Shown one piece after another: positions 44,831 through 52,779 of a stretch of DNA of 64,000 nucleotides. Origin of the DNA: JAJEFO01 sp965214325 (GTDB lineage Bacteria; Pseudomonadota; Alphaproteobacteria; Rhodobacterales; Rhodobacteraceae); NCBI GenBank assembly GCA_965214325.1, contig CBDCBG010000006.1, forward strand, positions 1,984,001-2,048,000. Reading direction: 5' to 3'. The notes under the pieces were generated by a model. The model did not search any database, had not been told where the DNA came from, and saw nothing but the letters and a program-made list of their open reading frames with translations. The position numbers and the translations under genes were made by a program. The first letter of the stretch is position 1, and every line of letters begins with the position of its first letter.

Positions 44831-45873
44831 TCACGCTGTCCGGACATGTAGGGCAAGGCATGTTCGACACCCTTGAAGACGTGCATGTCGACCTCGATTG
44901 CATCCGGATAGGGCGCTCCCAGCGCATACTCCACCGCCGCGGCCGCCTCGTCGCCAATTTCGCGGTCGAACGCGGCCAGTTCATTCTTGGCAGCGATGCC
45001 CTCGGACCGGAGCCACTTGCCATAGTTGACGATCGGGTCGCGATCGGTCTTCCATCGAGCCTCTTCCTCCCTCGAGCGGTAGTAGTCGCGATTGATGTCG
45101 CCCACATGGTGCCCGTGATATCGATAGGTTTCGAGTTCGATGAAGAACGGGCCTTCGCCCCTGCGACAGCGTCCGACCAGTTCCGTGGCACGTTCGTTGA
45201 CGGCAAGAACGTCCTGGCCGTCGACCTGATGCGCCTCGATCCCGAATGCCTCTGCCCGCGCCGTCAGCGAACCTGCCACGACCTCGTCCGTCGACGTGTA
45301 TTCCGAATACCCGTTGTTTTCGCATGCATAGATGACGGGCAGTTTCCAGAGCGCCGCCATGTTCATGACCTCGTACCACAGTCCCTGGGCGGTTGCGCCG
45401 TCGCCGAAGAAACAGACGGTCACGTAGTTCCTGCCCAGTCGCTTGGCCGAAAGCGCCGCCCCGGTGGCAATGCCGGCCGAACCGCCAACGATGGCATTGG
45501 CGCCCAGGTTGCCGTGGGCCTGGTCGGCAATGTGCATGGAGCCGCCCTTGCCTCGGCAATAGCCCTCTTCCTTGCCCAGGAGTTCGCAGAACATCAGCTT
45601 GAGTTCGGCCCCCTTGGCCAGGCAATGGCCGTGGCCGCGATGCGTCGAGGTGATGCGGTCCTCGTCCGTCAACGCCTCGCAGATTCCGACCGCCACCGCC
45701 TCCTGGCCGGAGTACATGTGTGTCAGCCCTGGCATCTGGGCATTGAGGTAAAGCTGGTTGGCCTTGTCCTCGAACGCCCGGATTCGCGCCATCTGGCGGT
45801 ACATCCGCAGGTAGGTTTCGGCATTTGCCTTCCTGTCGCGCGGCATTGTCGGATCTATCGGCTTCCGTACCAT
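44827..45873 (-). CDS. 2-oxo-acid (pyruvate/acetoin-type) dehydrogenase E1 alpha subunit
   Basis: 348-aa thiamine-diphosphate-binding alpha chain. The cofactor motif is VCFFGDGATAQGLWYEVMNM through VIYACENNGYSEYT (GDG...NN). Other landmarks are GLTHMYSGQEAVAVGICEAL, THRGHGHCLAKGAELKLMFC, GGSMHIADQAHGNLGANAIV and the phosphorylation-loop-like YRYHGHHVGDINRDYYRSRE. Complete. It starts 13 bp after the stop of the M24-family gene and overlaps E1beta, so all four genes (M24, E1alpha, E1beta, E2) form one operon. Confidence 0.92.
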   Translation of the reverse strand: MVRKPIDPTMPRDRKANAETYLRMYRQMARIRAFEDKANQLYLNAQMPGLTHMYSGQEAVAVGICEALTDEDRITSTHRGHGHCLAKGAELKLMFCELLGKEEGYCRGKGGSMHIADQAHGNLGANAIVGGSAGIATGAALSAKRLGRNYVTVCFFGDGATAQGLWYEVMNMAALWKLPVIYACENNGYSEYTSTDEVVAGSLTARAEAFGIEAHQVDGQDVLAVNERATELVGRCRRGEGPFFIELETYRYHGHHVGDINRDYYRSREEEARWKTDRDPIVNYGKWLRSEGIAAKNELAAFDREIGDEAAAAVEYALGAPYPDAIEVDMHVFKGVEHALPYMSGQRE

Positions 45874-45886
45874 GGTTCCAAGGCTG

Positions 45887-47194
45887 TCAATAGCGATTGG
45901 AGATGGGCAGCTCTTCAGCCGGGAAGAGCGAGATCACCTCGCAGCCCTTGTCCGTGACAACGACTTCCTCCTCGATTCTGGCCGCAGAAAATCCGTCTGC
46001 TGCAGGGCAGTATGTCTCCAGAGCGAACACCATGCCCGTCTGAATCTCCATCGGATTGTCCAGGCTGACAGCGCGGGAAATGATCGGGCGCTCGTGCAAT
46101 GCGAGGCCCAGCCCATGCCCGAACTGCAGGCCGAACGCCGAAAGCTCGTCTGGAAAGCCGTAATCCTGCGCCGCGGGCCAGAGCTTCGCCACATTGTCGG
46201 TAGTCACGCCCGGCCTGATCGCGTCGATCGCAAGATCCAGCCATTCGCGAGCTTTCTCGTAAGCGTCATGCTGCACCGGAGTCGCCCTGCCGATGTTGAA
46301 AGTCCTGTAGTAGCAGGTCCGGTATCCCTGGTAGGATTGCAGGATGTCGAAGAACGCCTGGTCGCCTGGGCGGAAATACCGGTCGGTGAAGTTGTGCGGA
46401 TGCGGGTTGCAGCGTTCGCCGCTGATCGCGTTGATCGCCTCGACATCGTCCGAGCCCATCTCGTAGAGCATCTTGTTGGACAGTGCCACGATGTCGTTCT
46501 CGCGAACACCCGGTTTCAGTTCTTCGTAGATCATGTGATAGACGCCATCGACCATGCTTGCGGCTTGCGTCAAGAGCTGGATCTCGTCCCAGTTCTTGAT
46601 TTCGCGAGCACTCAGCATGACTTGCTGGCCATCGACAATCTTGAGCCCGGCTTCCAGCAGCGCGTGGAACATCGCAGTTTCGGCGTAGTCGACACCGACA
46701 GGCATGTCAGCCATTCCTGCTTCGCGGATGAGGCCGGCGATTTCCTCGGCGTAGTGCTTCATCAGCCCGAAGGACGGCGGGATCGTGCCACGCATGCCAA
46801 CGACACCGGCGCGGCAATGATCCGGCTCGAGCCAGTCAGAGTACATTCGGTGGTGCACTGCAGCTGAGCCGAAATCCCAGACATAGGGCGAGTCGTCACC
46901 GGTCAGAAGCGCGAAGCGGCACATCTTGTCCCGTTCCCATTCGCCGATCTTGGTGCCCGAGACATAGCGGATGTTGTTCACGTCAAAGAGCAGGAGCGTC
47001 CCGCAGTTCGATGCCTTCAACGCCTGGTGGGTTCGGCTGAGGCGGTAGCGGCGAAGGCGATCATGATCTACGCGCCGCTCGAAATCGACCGACGTGTGGC
47101 CCCATGCCGGCAAGCGACCCTCCCAGTTCCAGTTCGGCTGAAGATCCTGTGGAGACAGGATATTCGGAGTCAGCGCCGTGCTGTGTACATTCAT
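45887..47194 (-). CDS. M24-family (aminopeptidase P/creatinase/DddP fold) protein
   Basis: 435-aa protein with the pita-bread fold of M24 peptidases, a group that also contains creatinase, Xaa-Pro dipeptidase and the DMSP lyase DddP. The N-terminal creatinase-N domain includes NCGTLLLFDVNNIRYVSGTK. In the catalytic domain the His (FGLQFGHGLGLALHERP) and the two Glu (VFALETYCPA and AARIEEEVVV) metal ligands are in place. The double-Asp region reads QAFFDILQSYQGYRTCYYRT: only the first Asp is kept, and the next two ligand positions look like Leu and Tyr. I recall close homologues with the same text, so it is a subfamily trait, not damage. Reaction unknown. First gene of the E1-E2 operon. Confidence 0.8.
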   Translation of the reverse strand: MNVHSTALTPNILSPQDLQPNWNWEGRLPAWGHTSVDFERRVDHDRLRRYRLSRTHQALKASNCGTLLLFDVNNIRYVSGTKIGEWERDKMCRFALLTGDDSPYVWDFGSAAVHHRMYSDWLEPDHCRAGVVGMRGTIPPSFGLMKHYAEEIAGLIREAGMADMPVGVDYAETAMFHALLEAGLKIVDGQQVMLSAREIKNWDEIQLLTQAASMVDGVYHMIYEELKPGVRENDIVALSNKMLYEMGSDDVEAINAISGERCNPHPHNFTDRYFRPGDQAFFDILQSYQGYRTCYYRTFNIGRATPVQHDAYEKAREWLDLAIDAIRPGVTTDNVAKLWPAAQDYGFPDELSAFGLQFGHGLGLALHERPIISRAVSLDNPMEIQTGMVFALETYCPAADGFSAARIEEEVVVTDKGCEVISLFPAEELPISNRY

Positions 47195-47319
47195 GTCGGC
47201 ATCCTCTCATGTGGCGACGCGTGACAGGCCGCCAGCGTTTCAGTTGGCTGCTGGCCCCGGTCTAGGCAGACCGACGCCGGAAGCAGCAAGGATCTTGTCC
47301 AATTCGGACATTTCCTGGA
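47195..47319. other. Promoter region of the M24-E1-E2 operon
   Basis: 125 bp between the operon start and the transporter fragment. No gene; the promoter of the minus-strand operon must lie here. I see no distinct operator. Confidence 0.4.
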
Positions 47320-47631
47320 TCATACCACACATCCGGTTGCATGATCGTCCATACGCCCGATCCCGTGCCATGCAGGGAGCTCTTTCGGTGCAAGCGACGC
47401 CGTTCGTGCCTGACCCCTGCTCACAAGCACGGCACCGGCCAGCACAAGGGAAACTCCCAAGACGCGCGATCCGGAAATCTCGCGCACGGTCAGTCCGAAC
47501 GCGCCGTAGCGGTCAGCAATTGTGGAACCGATCAGCTGTCCGACGACAGTGCACACGAGGAACGCGAAGGCAACTGTCATCGGCGCGATGACAAGGCCGG
47601 ATCCGACGAAGACCGCCTGGAAAGGCCCGCC
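47320..47631 (-). pseudogene. DMT-type (DUF606/YdcZ) transporter, C-terminal fragment
   Basis: Minus-strand translation GPFQAVFVGSGLVIAPMTVA, then VCTVVGQLIGSTIADRYGAF and SGSRVLGVSLVLAGAVLVSR. This matches the second half of small drug/metabolite-type membrane proteins of the DUF606 family (pattern GA.YV......GA.....VAGQ...SL..D..G..G). The N-terminal half and a proper start are missing, and the end is extended by unrelated residues. A decayed leftover beside the LacI-type pseudogene. Confidence 0.55.
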
Positions 47632-47869
47632 ATGGCACGGCGGCGAACGGTACGGGACCCTGTTCGGACCCGCCGCGCGCGGCAGGTTCGACAAGGGTGA
47701 ATTCACCCGTGGCTCCAGAACGCGCGGCAGTGGCGAACGACCCTATTTCGGACGCCGACAATGCCTCGCACCGGATGACCGGTTTCCAAGGATCTCGCTT
47801 GTCGGCGACGCTTGTCATTCAAACGGGGCCTGTCGGTTCGTGTTTCGCCTGACGAGATCAACGGTCTAC

Positions 47870-47881
47870 GCAAACGTTTGC
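47870..47881. promoter_or_regulatory. LacI-family operator palindrome
   Basis: GCAAACGTTTGC, a perfect 12-bp palindrome with central CG, exactly of the PurR/RbsR/LacI operator type. It lies 53 bp upstream of the LacI-type pseudogene and probably served autoregulation. The regulator itself is broken, so the site may be an orphan. Confidence 0.75.
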
Positions 47882-47933
47882 ATCCAGCTTGAAGAACGGT
47901 ATGCTCCTCACTCGCGGTGCAACCGGCAGGAAC

Positions 47934-48458
47934 ATGGAGAAGGGCGTGACAATCAAGGAAGTTGCACGAGAAACCGACGTTCATGAAGCGACGGATTCAC
48001 GGGCTCTCTCCCAAAGTTCGCGCGCGGAACTGTCGGCGGAAGTGGTGGCGAAAGTTCGCAAGACCGCGGAAGCAATGGGATACAGGCCGATTCGGGTGGC
48101 TGCCGGGCCCGGAACATGTCGGACAATTGCCCAGACCGAAGATGCCCGCCTGCTTGACGTTCTGATGCAGCGAGGCATGGGCATCGTCGACGCTGCCGTG
48201 GCCCGCGTCAATCCGTATATGGAGCGTCTCGCCCTGGAGGTCCCCATAGTCACGGCGAACCGAATGGTGGAAGGCACCGGCATTCCGGTGACCTTCAGTG
48301 ATGAAGGTCGCATCGCGGCGGAGATCCTGCGGAAGCGCAAGATCGCGCCTGACGCGCCGACACCCGAAACAGCCTTCATTTCAGTGTCAAATGTCGAACG
48401 GCGCAGAATCGCATCGCCAAAGCATGGCTGCGACCGCATGGTCCGCGCCATCGGCTAA
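47934..48458 (+). pseudogene. LacI-family transcriptional regulator, internally deleted
   Basis: ATG 47934 gives MEKGVTIKEVARETDVHEAT then DSRALSQSSRAELSAEVVAK with VRKTAEAMGYRP, a LacI helix-turn-helix with altered recognition residues (the usual VS..TVSRVLN segment reads VHEATDSRALS). After AAGPGTCRTI, more than 50 residues of the ligand-binding domain are missing. DARLLDVLMQRGMGIVDAAV then ERLALEVPIVTANRMVEGTG is a middle piece and the rest of the domain is lost. 174 aa instead of about 340. A perfect LacI-type operator lies upstream. Confidence 0.7.
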
Positions 48459-48491
48459 CCATTCCGATATCGAAATCCTGGGAGCAGGAAA

Positions 48492-49487
48492 ATGGGATTG
48501 CTGCAAGACGGCAAGTGGGTCGATCAATGGCACGAAACCAGGTCGAGCGGGGGCCGGTTCGTCCGAAAGGATTCGCAGTTTCGCAATTGGATCACGGCGG
48601 ACGGATCCGCCGGCCCCAGTGGCGAGAGCGGGTTCATGGCCGTGCCCGGGCGCTATCATCTCTATGTGTCGCTTGCCTGTCCCTGGGCGCATCGAACGCT
48701 CATCTTCCGGGCATTGAAGGGTCTCGAAGATCTGATCCCTGTGTCGGTGGTGCACTGGTTCATGGGCGATCAAGGCTGGACCTTCACGCCCGAGGACGGA
48801 TCGACCCGCGATGCCGTCAACGACGCCAACTTTCTGCATGAAGTCTATACGACGGCGGACCCCGGCTATTCGGGGCGCGTGACCGTTCCGGCGCTTTGGG
48901 ACAAGCAGAAGGGAACCATCGTTTCAAACGAGTCCCCGGAAATCATCCGGATGTTCAACTCGGCCTTCGACGAGGTCGGCGCAAGGCGCGGAGACTACTA
49001 TCCGGACTCCCTCAGGCCCGAAATCGACCGGATCAACGACCGGATCTACGGCACGGTCAACAATGGTGTTTACAGGGCCGGATTCGCGACGACGCAGGAA
49101 GCCTACGAGGAGGCGGTCGTTCCCCTCTTCGAGACGCTTGACTGGCTGGAAGATCGGCTCGACTCGCGAAGATACCTCATGGGCACGGCAACGACGGAAG
49201 CGGACTGGCGCCTGTTCACCACGCTCGTCCGTTTCGATCCCGTCTATTTCGGGCACTTCAAGTGCAATCTGCGCAGGATTGCGGACTACCCGAATCTCTC
49301 CGGCTATGTCCGGGACCTCTACCAGCATCCGGGCATCGCGGAGACGGTGGATGTGCCGCACATCAAGAAACACTACTATGGTAGCCACGGAACGATAAAC
49401 CCGACCCGGATCGTTCCGATGGGGCCGGAACTTGACTACACCGCGCCACACGGACGTGCCCGACTCGGTCAAGGACCCGTTCGCTGA
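48492..49487 (+). CDS. yqjG: Glutathionyl-hydroquinone reductase (Xi-class glutathione transferase)
   Basis: 331-aa enzyme reducing glutathionyl-hydroquinones to hydroquinones with glutathione (EC 1.8.5.7), cytosolic. Diagnostic active site YVSLACPWAHRTLIFRALKG with Cys63, then VVHWFMGDQGWTFTPEDGST, GRVTVPALWDKQKGTIVSNE, SPEIIRMFNSAFDE and the C-terminal helical domain YLMGTATTEADWRLFTTLVR followed by RFDPVYFGHFKCN. Complete. Its 3' end overlaps the convergent HxlR gene by 19 bp. It may serve quinone detoxification; no functional neighbour is obvious. Confidence 0.93.
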   Translation: MGLLQDGKWVDQWHETRSSGGRFVRKDSQFRNWITADGSAGPSGESGFMAVPGRYHLYVSLACPWAHRTLIFRALKGLEDLIPVSVVHWFMGDQGWTFTPEDGSTRDAVNDANFLHEVYTTADPGYSGRVTVPALWDKQKGTIVSNESPEIIRMFNSAFDEVGARRGDYYPDSLRPEIDRINDRIYGTVNNGVYRAGFATTQEAYEEAVVPLFETLDWLEDRLDSRRYLMGTATTEADWRLFTTLVRFDPVYFGHFKCNLRRIADYPNLSGYVRDLYQHPGIAETVDVPHIKKHYYGSHGTINPTRIVPMGPELDYTAPHGRARLGQGPVR

Positions 49488-49888
49488 CCGAAGGGACCGT
49501 CCCGATCACCCTGCCTGTTCGATGATGCGTGGCGCCGCCGTCTTTCCGGTGGCGGACATGCGAGAACTGGCTCGTCCCAATGCAGCATCTGCTCGACGGC
49601 CGGCAATGCGGAACGCTCCCTTTCGGTCAACGCGTAGGCCGCTCGCGGCGGAATTTCGGCATGAACAGTTCGTGAAAAGAGGCCATCCGACTCAAGCTCC
49701 CGCAATTGCATGGTCAGCATCTGCTTGGCTATGCCCGGCACCGTACGCCGCATCGCCCCGAATCGATCAACCCCATTGCTGATGCAGAAAGGGATGCCCG
49801 GCTTCCAATTTCCCCTCATCATCGAATGGCAATAGGCGACATGGCAATTGACGGTCGACGAGTCCGGTGCCGGCAGTTCTGAATTCAT
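49469..49888 (-). CDS. HxlR-family transcriptional regulator
   Basis: 139-aa winged-helix regulator. ATG 49888 is supported by GGAGGAGTC immediately upstream. It reads CHVAYCHSMMRGNWKPGIPF, RFGAMRRTVPGIAKQMLTMQ, LRELESDGLFSRTVHAEIPP and RAAYALTERERSALPAVEQM, the HxlR pattern (GGKWKP..L..L, RF.ELRR.IPGIS.KMLT.QLRELE.DGL..R). The first helix is less conserved than usual. Faces the glutathionyl-hydroquinone reductase tail to tail; HxlR proteins often respond to aldehydes or quinones, so a link is plausible but inferred. Confidence 0.78.
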   Translation of the reverse strand: MNSELPAPDSSTVNCHVAYCHSMMRGNWKPGIPFCISNGVDRFGAMRRTVPGIAKQMLTMQLRELESDGLFSRTVHAEIPPRAAYALTERERSALPAVEQMLHWDEPVLACPPPERRRRHASSNRQGDRDGPFGQRTGP

Positions 49889-50185
49889 GACTCCTCCACA
49901 CCGGCGCGCGCCGCATGATGACCTGCTTGCAACGTGGGTCCGGGCGGTTGTTGGCCAGGATCGCCGCATTGAGCCGCAGCCGGGCCGGCGGATCAGGTTG
50001 CCCAGGACGACGATGGCCGCGATCCACAGGCCGATCTGCCAGCGAGTGTTGTCCTTGTCGCGCTGCGCCATGCCCGCCCGCAGGCGGTCAAGTGCGCGTT
50101 CGGTCTCGGCTTGCCTGGTGTTCACGCGCCGCTCCAGAACTGCGATCCGCCAGGCGAATTCGTGATTGTCCGGCTTGTCGCCCAT
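49889..50185 (-). CDS. Small coiled-coil/membrane protein, open into the HxlR gene
   Basis: From ATG 50185: GDKPDNHEFAWRIAVLERRV, a charged helix (RQAETERALDRLRAGMAQRD), then one membrane segment RWQIGLWIAAIVVLGNLIRR. It looks like the small coiled-coil plus single-TM proteins common in alphaproteobacteria. The expected stop after the membrane segment is missing: the same frame stays open through 99 codons into the HxlR start. The last 30 residues here are probably read-through. Either a stop was lost or the gene is decayed. Confidence 0.4.
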
Positions 50186-50544
50186 GCCTACAGGATTGGG
50201 ACCGATCGCCGGTCCGGTCAGTGCGGGCGGCACCGACCAGGCGTCAAGTTGCCGCGGTGCCGGTCTCCAGGATCACCGAGCGCCACTGCAAGATTCCGCA
50301 CCGGTCTCAAATGTCCGGATGAGCGCGCCGAGCGGAGAATTCCGGGGTCCCGTCGCAAAAATTTGCGACGGAGGTCCTGAATGACGGCTGGCCGCGGCCG
50401 CGCGTCCTGAATGCACGAGCCTTGGCCTTGTGCAGCGGAAATGTGCCCCGCAAGATTGATATTCGCGGGAACCAGGTGTTCAACTCCAGGATGTCGGGGC
50501 CTCTTCCGGGCTTTCCGGCAATTTCAAGGCGGGGGAATTCCAGC
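50186..50544. other. 359-bp region without a gene
   Basis: Contains the palindrome at 50350-50371 and the probable promoter of the TIGR04076-type gene. An open frame runs upstream of that gene but shows no family resemblance. Nothing else recognised. Confidence 0.4.
50350..50371. promoter_or_regulatory. Perfect 10-bp-arm palindrome
   Basis: CCGTCGCAAA, AA, TTTGCGACGG: exact inverted repeat with a two-base centre. It lies about 175 bp upstream of the TIGR04076-type gene. Could be an operator for a dimeric regulator or a short hairpin; no T-run follows. Confidence 0.5.
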
Positions 50545-50910
50545 TTGGAACACGACGACGAATTCATTCTCCATGACCTGAAAGTCGAGGTTGTCCTGGA
50601 TGGCCGGCGACCGGTCTGCCAACACATCGAAGGCGAATGCTTCACCGTCGAAGGAGAGAACCTAGTCTTCGCCGAGGGGCAGAAGATATCGATGTTCGCG
50701 CTCGCCGCGGTTCTGCCGCTCCTTCCTGCCAAGCAGCGTGAAACCGACCCGAACGACTGGATGTCGACGGACGCCGAGGTCGCCTGTCCGGATCCTCATT
50801 GCGGCGGGCGATTCCGGATCACGCGGATCGGCAAGCGGCGGTTCTCCCACGCGGAAACGACCGGGCTGCCTGAAGCGCGTGCGACGCCATATTGGAAGAA
50901 GGACGGCTAG
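50545..50910 (+). CDS. TIGR04076-family protein
   Basis: 121 aa. TTG 50545 is preferred as start because GGGGG lies 9 bases upstream and family similarity begins there. The body reads DEFILHDLKVEVVLDGRRPV, FTVEGENLVFAEGQKISMFA, LAAVLPLLPAKQRETDPNDW and MSTDAEVACPDPHCGGRFRI. The CPDPxC pattern and the PNDWM segment are the family hallmarks. Function is not established; members occur next to aldo/keto reductases and RidA-type genes, as here. Its stop TAG and that of the convergent aldo/keto reductase share the same CTAG. Confidence 0.78.
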   Translation: MEHDDEFILHDLKVEVVLDGRRPVCQHIEGECFTVEGENLVFAEGQKISMFALAAVLPLLPAKQRETDPNDWMSTDAEVACPDPHCGGRFRITRIGKRRFSHAETTGLPEARATPYWKKDG

Positions 50911-52364
50911 GCGCCGACGATTGCTTCGGCCTCGATTTCGACCAGATAGTCGCCGGCCAGACCGTCGACCGCTATCAAGGTATTGGCAGGCTTCAAGGTG
51001 CCGAAAACGCGGCCGTGGGCGGTGCTGACGGCTTCGGTATCGGCGATGTCTGTCAGATAGATGCGGGTGCGCGCGATATCCTCGGCCGACCCGCCGAGGA
51101 CATTGACGGCACCGATGATCTTGTCGATGACGTAGGTCGTCTGTGCGGCCGCATCGCCCGGCGCAACGACGCGGTCGGGCCCCGCCGTCGCCGTGGTCCC
51201 CGAGACCAAGATCCGCTCGCCGATGCGCCGTGCCCGGCAGTATCCGGCAATGGCTTCCCATTCGCTGCCCGAAAACGCACGACGCACCTCGGGACGCCCC
51301 GACATCGTGTCGGTGTCATATGCGGCAGGGATGGCGTTCAGGTGATGGCTCAGGTCGCCGCTGGCGGTAAGGAAGGGGGGAGTTCGGTATTCGTCTCCGC
51401 AATCGCCGGGGATCGGGGCGGTGTCGGCGAAAGCCCGGTTCAAGACCGCGTGATCCTCGTCGTCGAGGGAAAATCCGAAGAGTTGCGCGTTGTCTGCGCG
51501 GTGATCGCTTTCGCCGGGCCGGACGCCGATGATGACGCCAGCGACATGGGATTGTTCCAGAACCCAGCGTGTCGCCACGTTCGTCACCGAGACTCCGTGC
51601 TTCGCCGCAATCCTGGCGGCGGCGGCGAGAACCGCTTGACAGGTTTCCCAGCCTCCGGCGGTTTCGATGAAGCGGCGGTATTTCATCTTGCTCCAGTCTG
51701 GAATGTCCGCTGGCTCCGGCTGGCCCAGCCATCTCTCGGACAGGAAGCCGCCACAGACGGTGCCATATGCGAGCAGATGCACCCCGTGGCGCGCGCAGGT
51801 CTCGGCCAGCGGCCCGGTGAAGCGGCGGTCCAAAAGCGAGCAGACGACCTGGTTGGTCCGGATCGGCACGCCGTCAGCCAGCGCCAGATGCAGATGCGCC
51901 GCGTCGAAATTCGTCACGCCGATCTCGCGGATCAGCCCCCTGTCGCGCAGCGTCGCGAGTTCATGCAGCGCGTCGAGCCAAGCGGGGTGCTCGAAGCTCC
52001 ACCAGTGGAATTGCAGGAGGTCGACGCACGCGACCCCGAGCCGGTCCAGTCTCTCCTGCACCCCGGCGCGCACGGTTTCCGGCGTCATCGGGCCAGGCGG
52101 CGGGCACCATTTCGTTAAGGCCAGGATGTCGGGGCGGCGCCGCAGGAGACGCGAGGCGATGATCTCCGCGCTGCCGTAGTGATCCGCCATGTCGAACGTG
52201 TCAAAACCGCTCTCGACATAGTCCGCAAGGTGATCGGCGACCTTGTCCGGATCCAGATCGGTGCCGTTGCGCTCCATGTCCGCGACTTGCCAAAGGCCGG
52301 TCAGGATGCGGCTGATGGTCAGTTCGTCGGTCAGGCGGGCCCTGTCAGGCGGTGCGATGGTCAT
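50907..52364 (-). CDS. Aldo/keto reductase fused to a RidA-like domain
   Basis: 485 aa. Residues 1 to about 335 are an aldo/keto reductase: ISRILTGLWQVADMERNGTD, FDTFDMADHYGSAEIIASRL (Asp, Tyr), ILALTKWCPPPG (Lys), VDLLQFHWWSFEHPAW (His position) and IREIGVTNFDAAHLHLALAD. Residues about 365-485 are a RidA/YjgF-type domain: VRRAFSGSEWEAIAGYCRAR, GERILVSGTTATAGPD, IGAVNVLGGSAEDIARTRIY and LIAVDGLAGDYLVEIEAEAI. The continuous frame without an internal ribosome site points to a true fusion. RidA proteins hydrolyse reactive enamines/imines, so the pair could reduce a carbonyl and clear an imine by-product. Start ATG 52364 lies within the end of the SRPBCC gene. Confidence 0.87.
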   Translation of the reverse strand: MTIAPPDRARLTDELTISRILTGLWQVADMERNGTDLDPDKVADHLADYVESGFDTFDMADHYGSAEIIASRLLRRRPDILALTKWCPPPGPMTPETVRAGVQERLDRLGVACVDLLQFHWWSFEHPAWLDALHELATLRDRGLIREIGVTNFDAAHLHLALADGVPIRTNQVVCSLLDRRFTGPLAETCARHGVHLLAYGTVCGGFLSERWLGQPEPADIPDWSKMKYRRFIETAGGWETCQAVLAAAARIAAKHGVSVTNVATRWVLEQSHVAGVIIGVRPGESDHRADNAQLFGFSLDDEDHAVLNRAFADTAPIPGDCGDEYRTPPFLTASGDLSHHLNAIPAAYDTDTMSGRPEVRRAFSGSEWEAIAGYCRARRIGERILVSGTTATAGPDRVVAPGDAAAQTTYVIDKIIGAVNVLGGSAEDIARTRIYLTDIADTEAVSTAHGRVFGTLKPANTLIAVDGLAGDYLVEIEAEAIVGA

Positions 52365-52779
52365 GGCCGGTCTCCAGCGCCGATCTGACGATGGCCAGTT
52401 CGACACGATGAGCGGCGGTCAGGCTGTCCCAACGCGCATCGTCCATTTCTGCGGTGCGAAAGGCGGTCAATGCCAGCCCGGAGCCCAAGCCGTCGCCGAA
52501 GACGTCCTCGGACGTCACCCGCCCGAAGACCCGTGGCGACAGGGTGTCGGGCGCGACGCCCACATGGTAGTCGATCAGCCGTCGCTCCGGATGAGCCTCG
52601 ATCCGCACATAGCTCACCGCACCGTCCATGATCGAGGTTCCGCGCACCAGCCCCGTGTCGTCTATCTCGGCTCGCCATGTACCAAACGACCAGAGGCTCA
52701 GGTTCGCCGGGTCCGCCATGAAGGCAAAGACCTCGTCGGCTGATCGATTGACACGAACGAAGGCCGCGTCGCAACTCAT
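52345..52779 (-). CDS. SRPBCC-fold protein
   Basis: 144 aa with the START/Bet v1-like pattern: FVRVNRSADEVFAFMADPAN, LSLWSFGTWRAEI, GTSIMDGAVSYVRIEAHPER and a C-terminal helix WDSLTAAHRVELAIVRSALE. Such proteins have a large hydrophobic ligand pocket and may act as cyclase, hydratase or binding protein. ATG 52779 overlaps the RidA stop (ATGA), and its end overlaps the aldo/keto reductase start by 20 bp, so the three are translated together. Substrate unknown. Confidence 0.75.
   Translation of the reverse strand: MSCDAAFVRVNRSADEVFAFMADPANLSLWSFGTWRAEIDDTGLVRGTSIMDGAVSYVRIEAHPERRLIDYHVGVAPDTLSPRVFGRVTSEDVFGDGLGSGLALTAFRTAEMDDARWDSLTAAHRVELAIVRSALETGHDHRTA

Noticed and set aside
45887..47194. 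DMSP lyase DddP
   Set aside because: Same fold and similar length, but two of the Asp metal ligands of DddP are not present, so the specific name is not justified.
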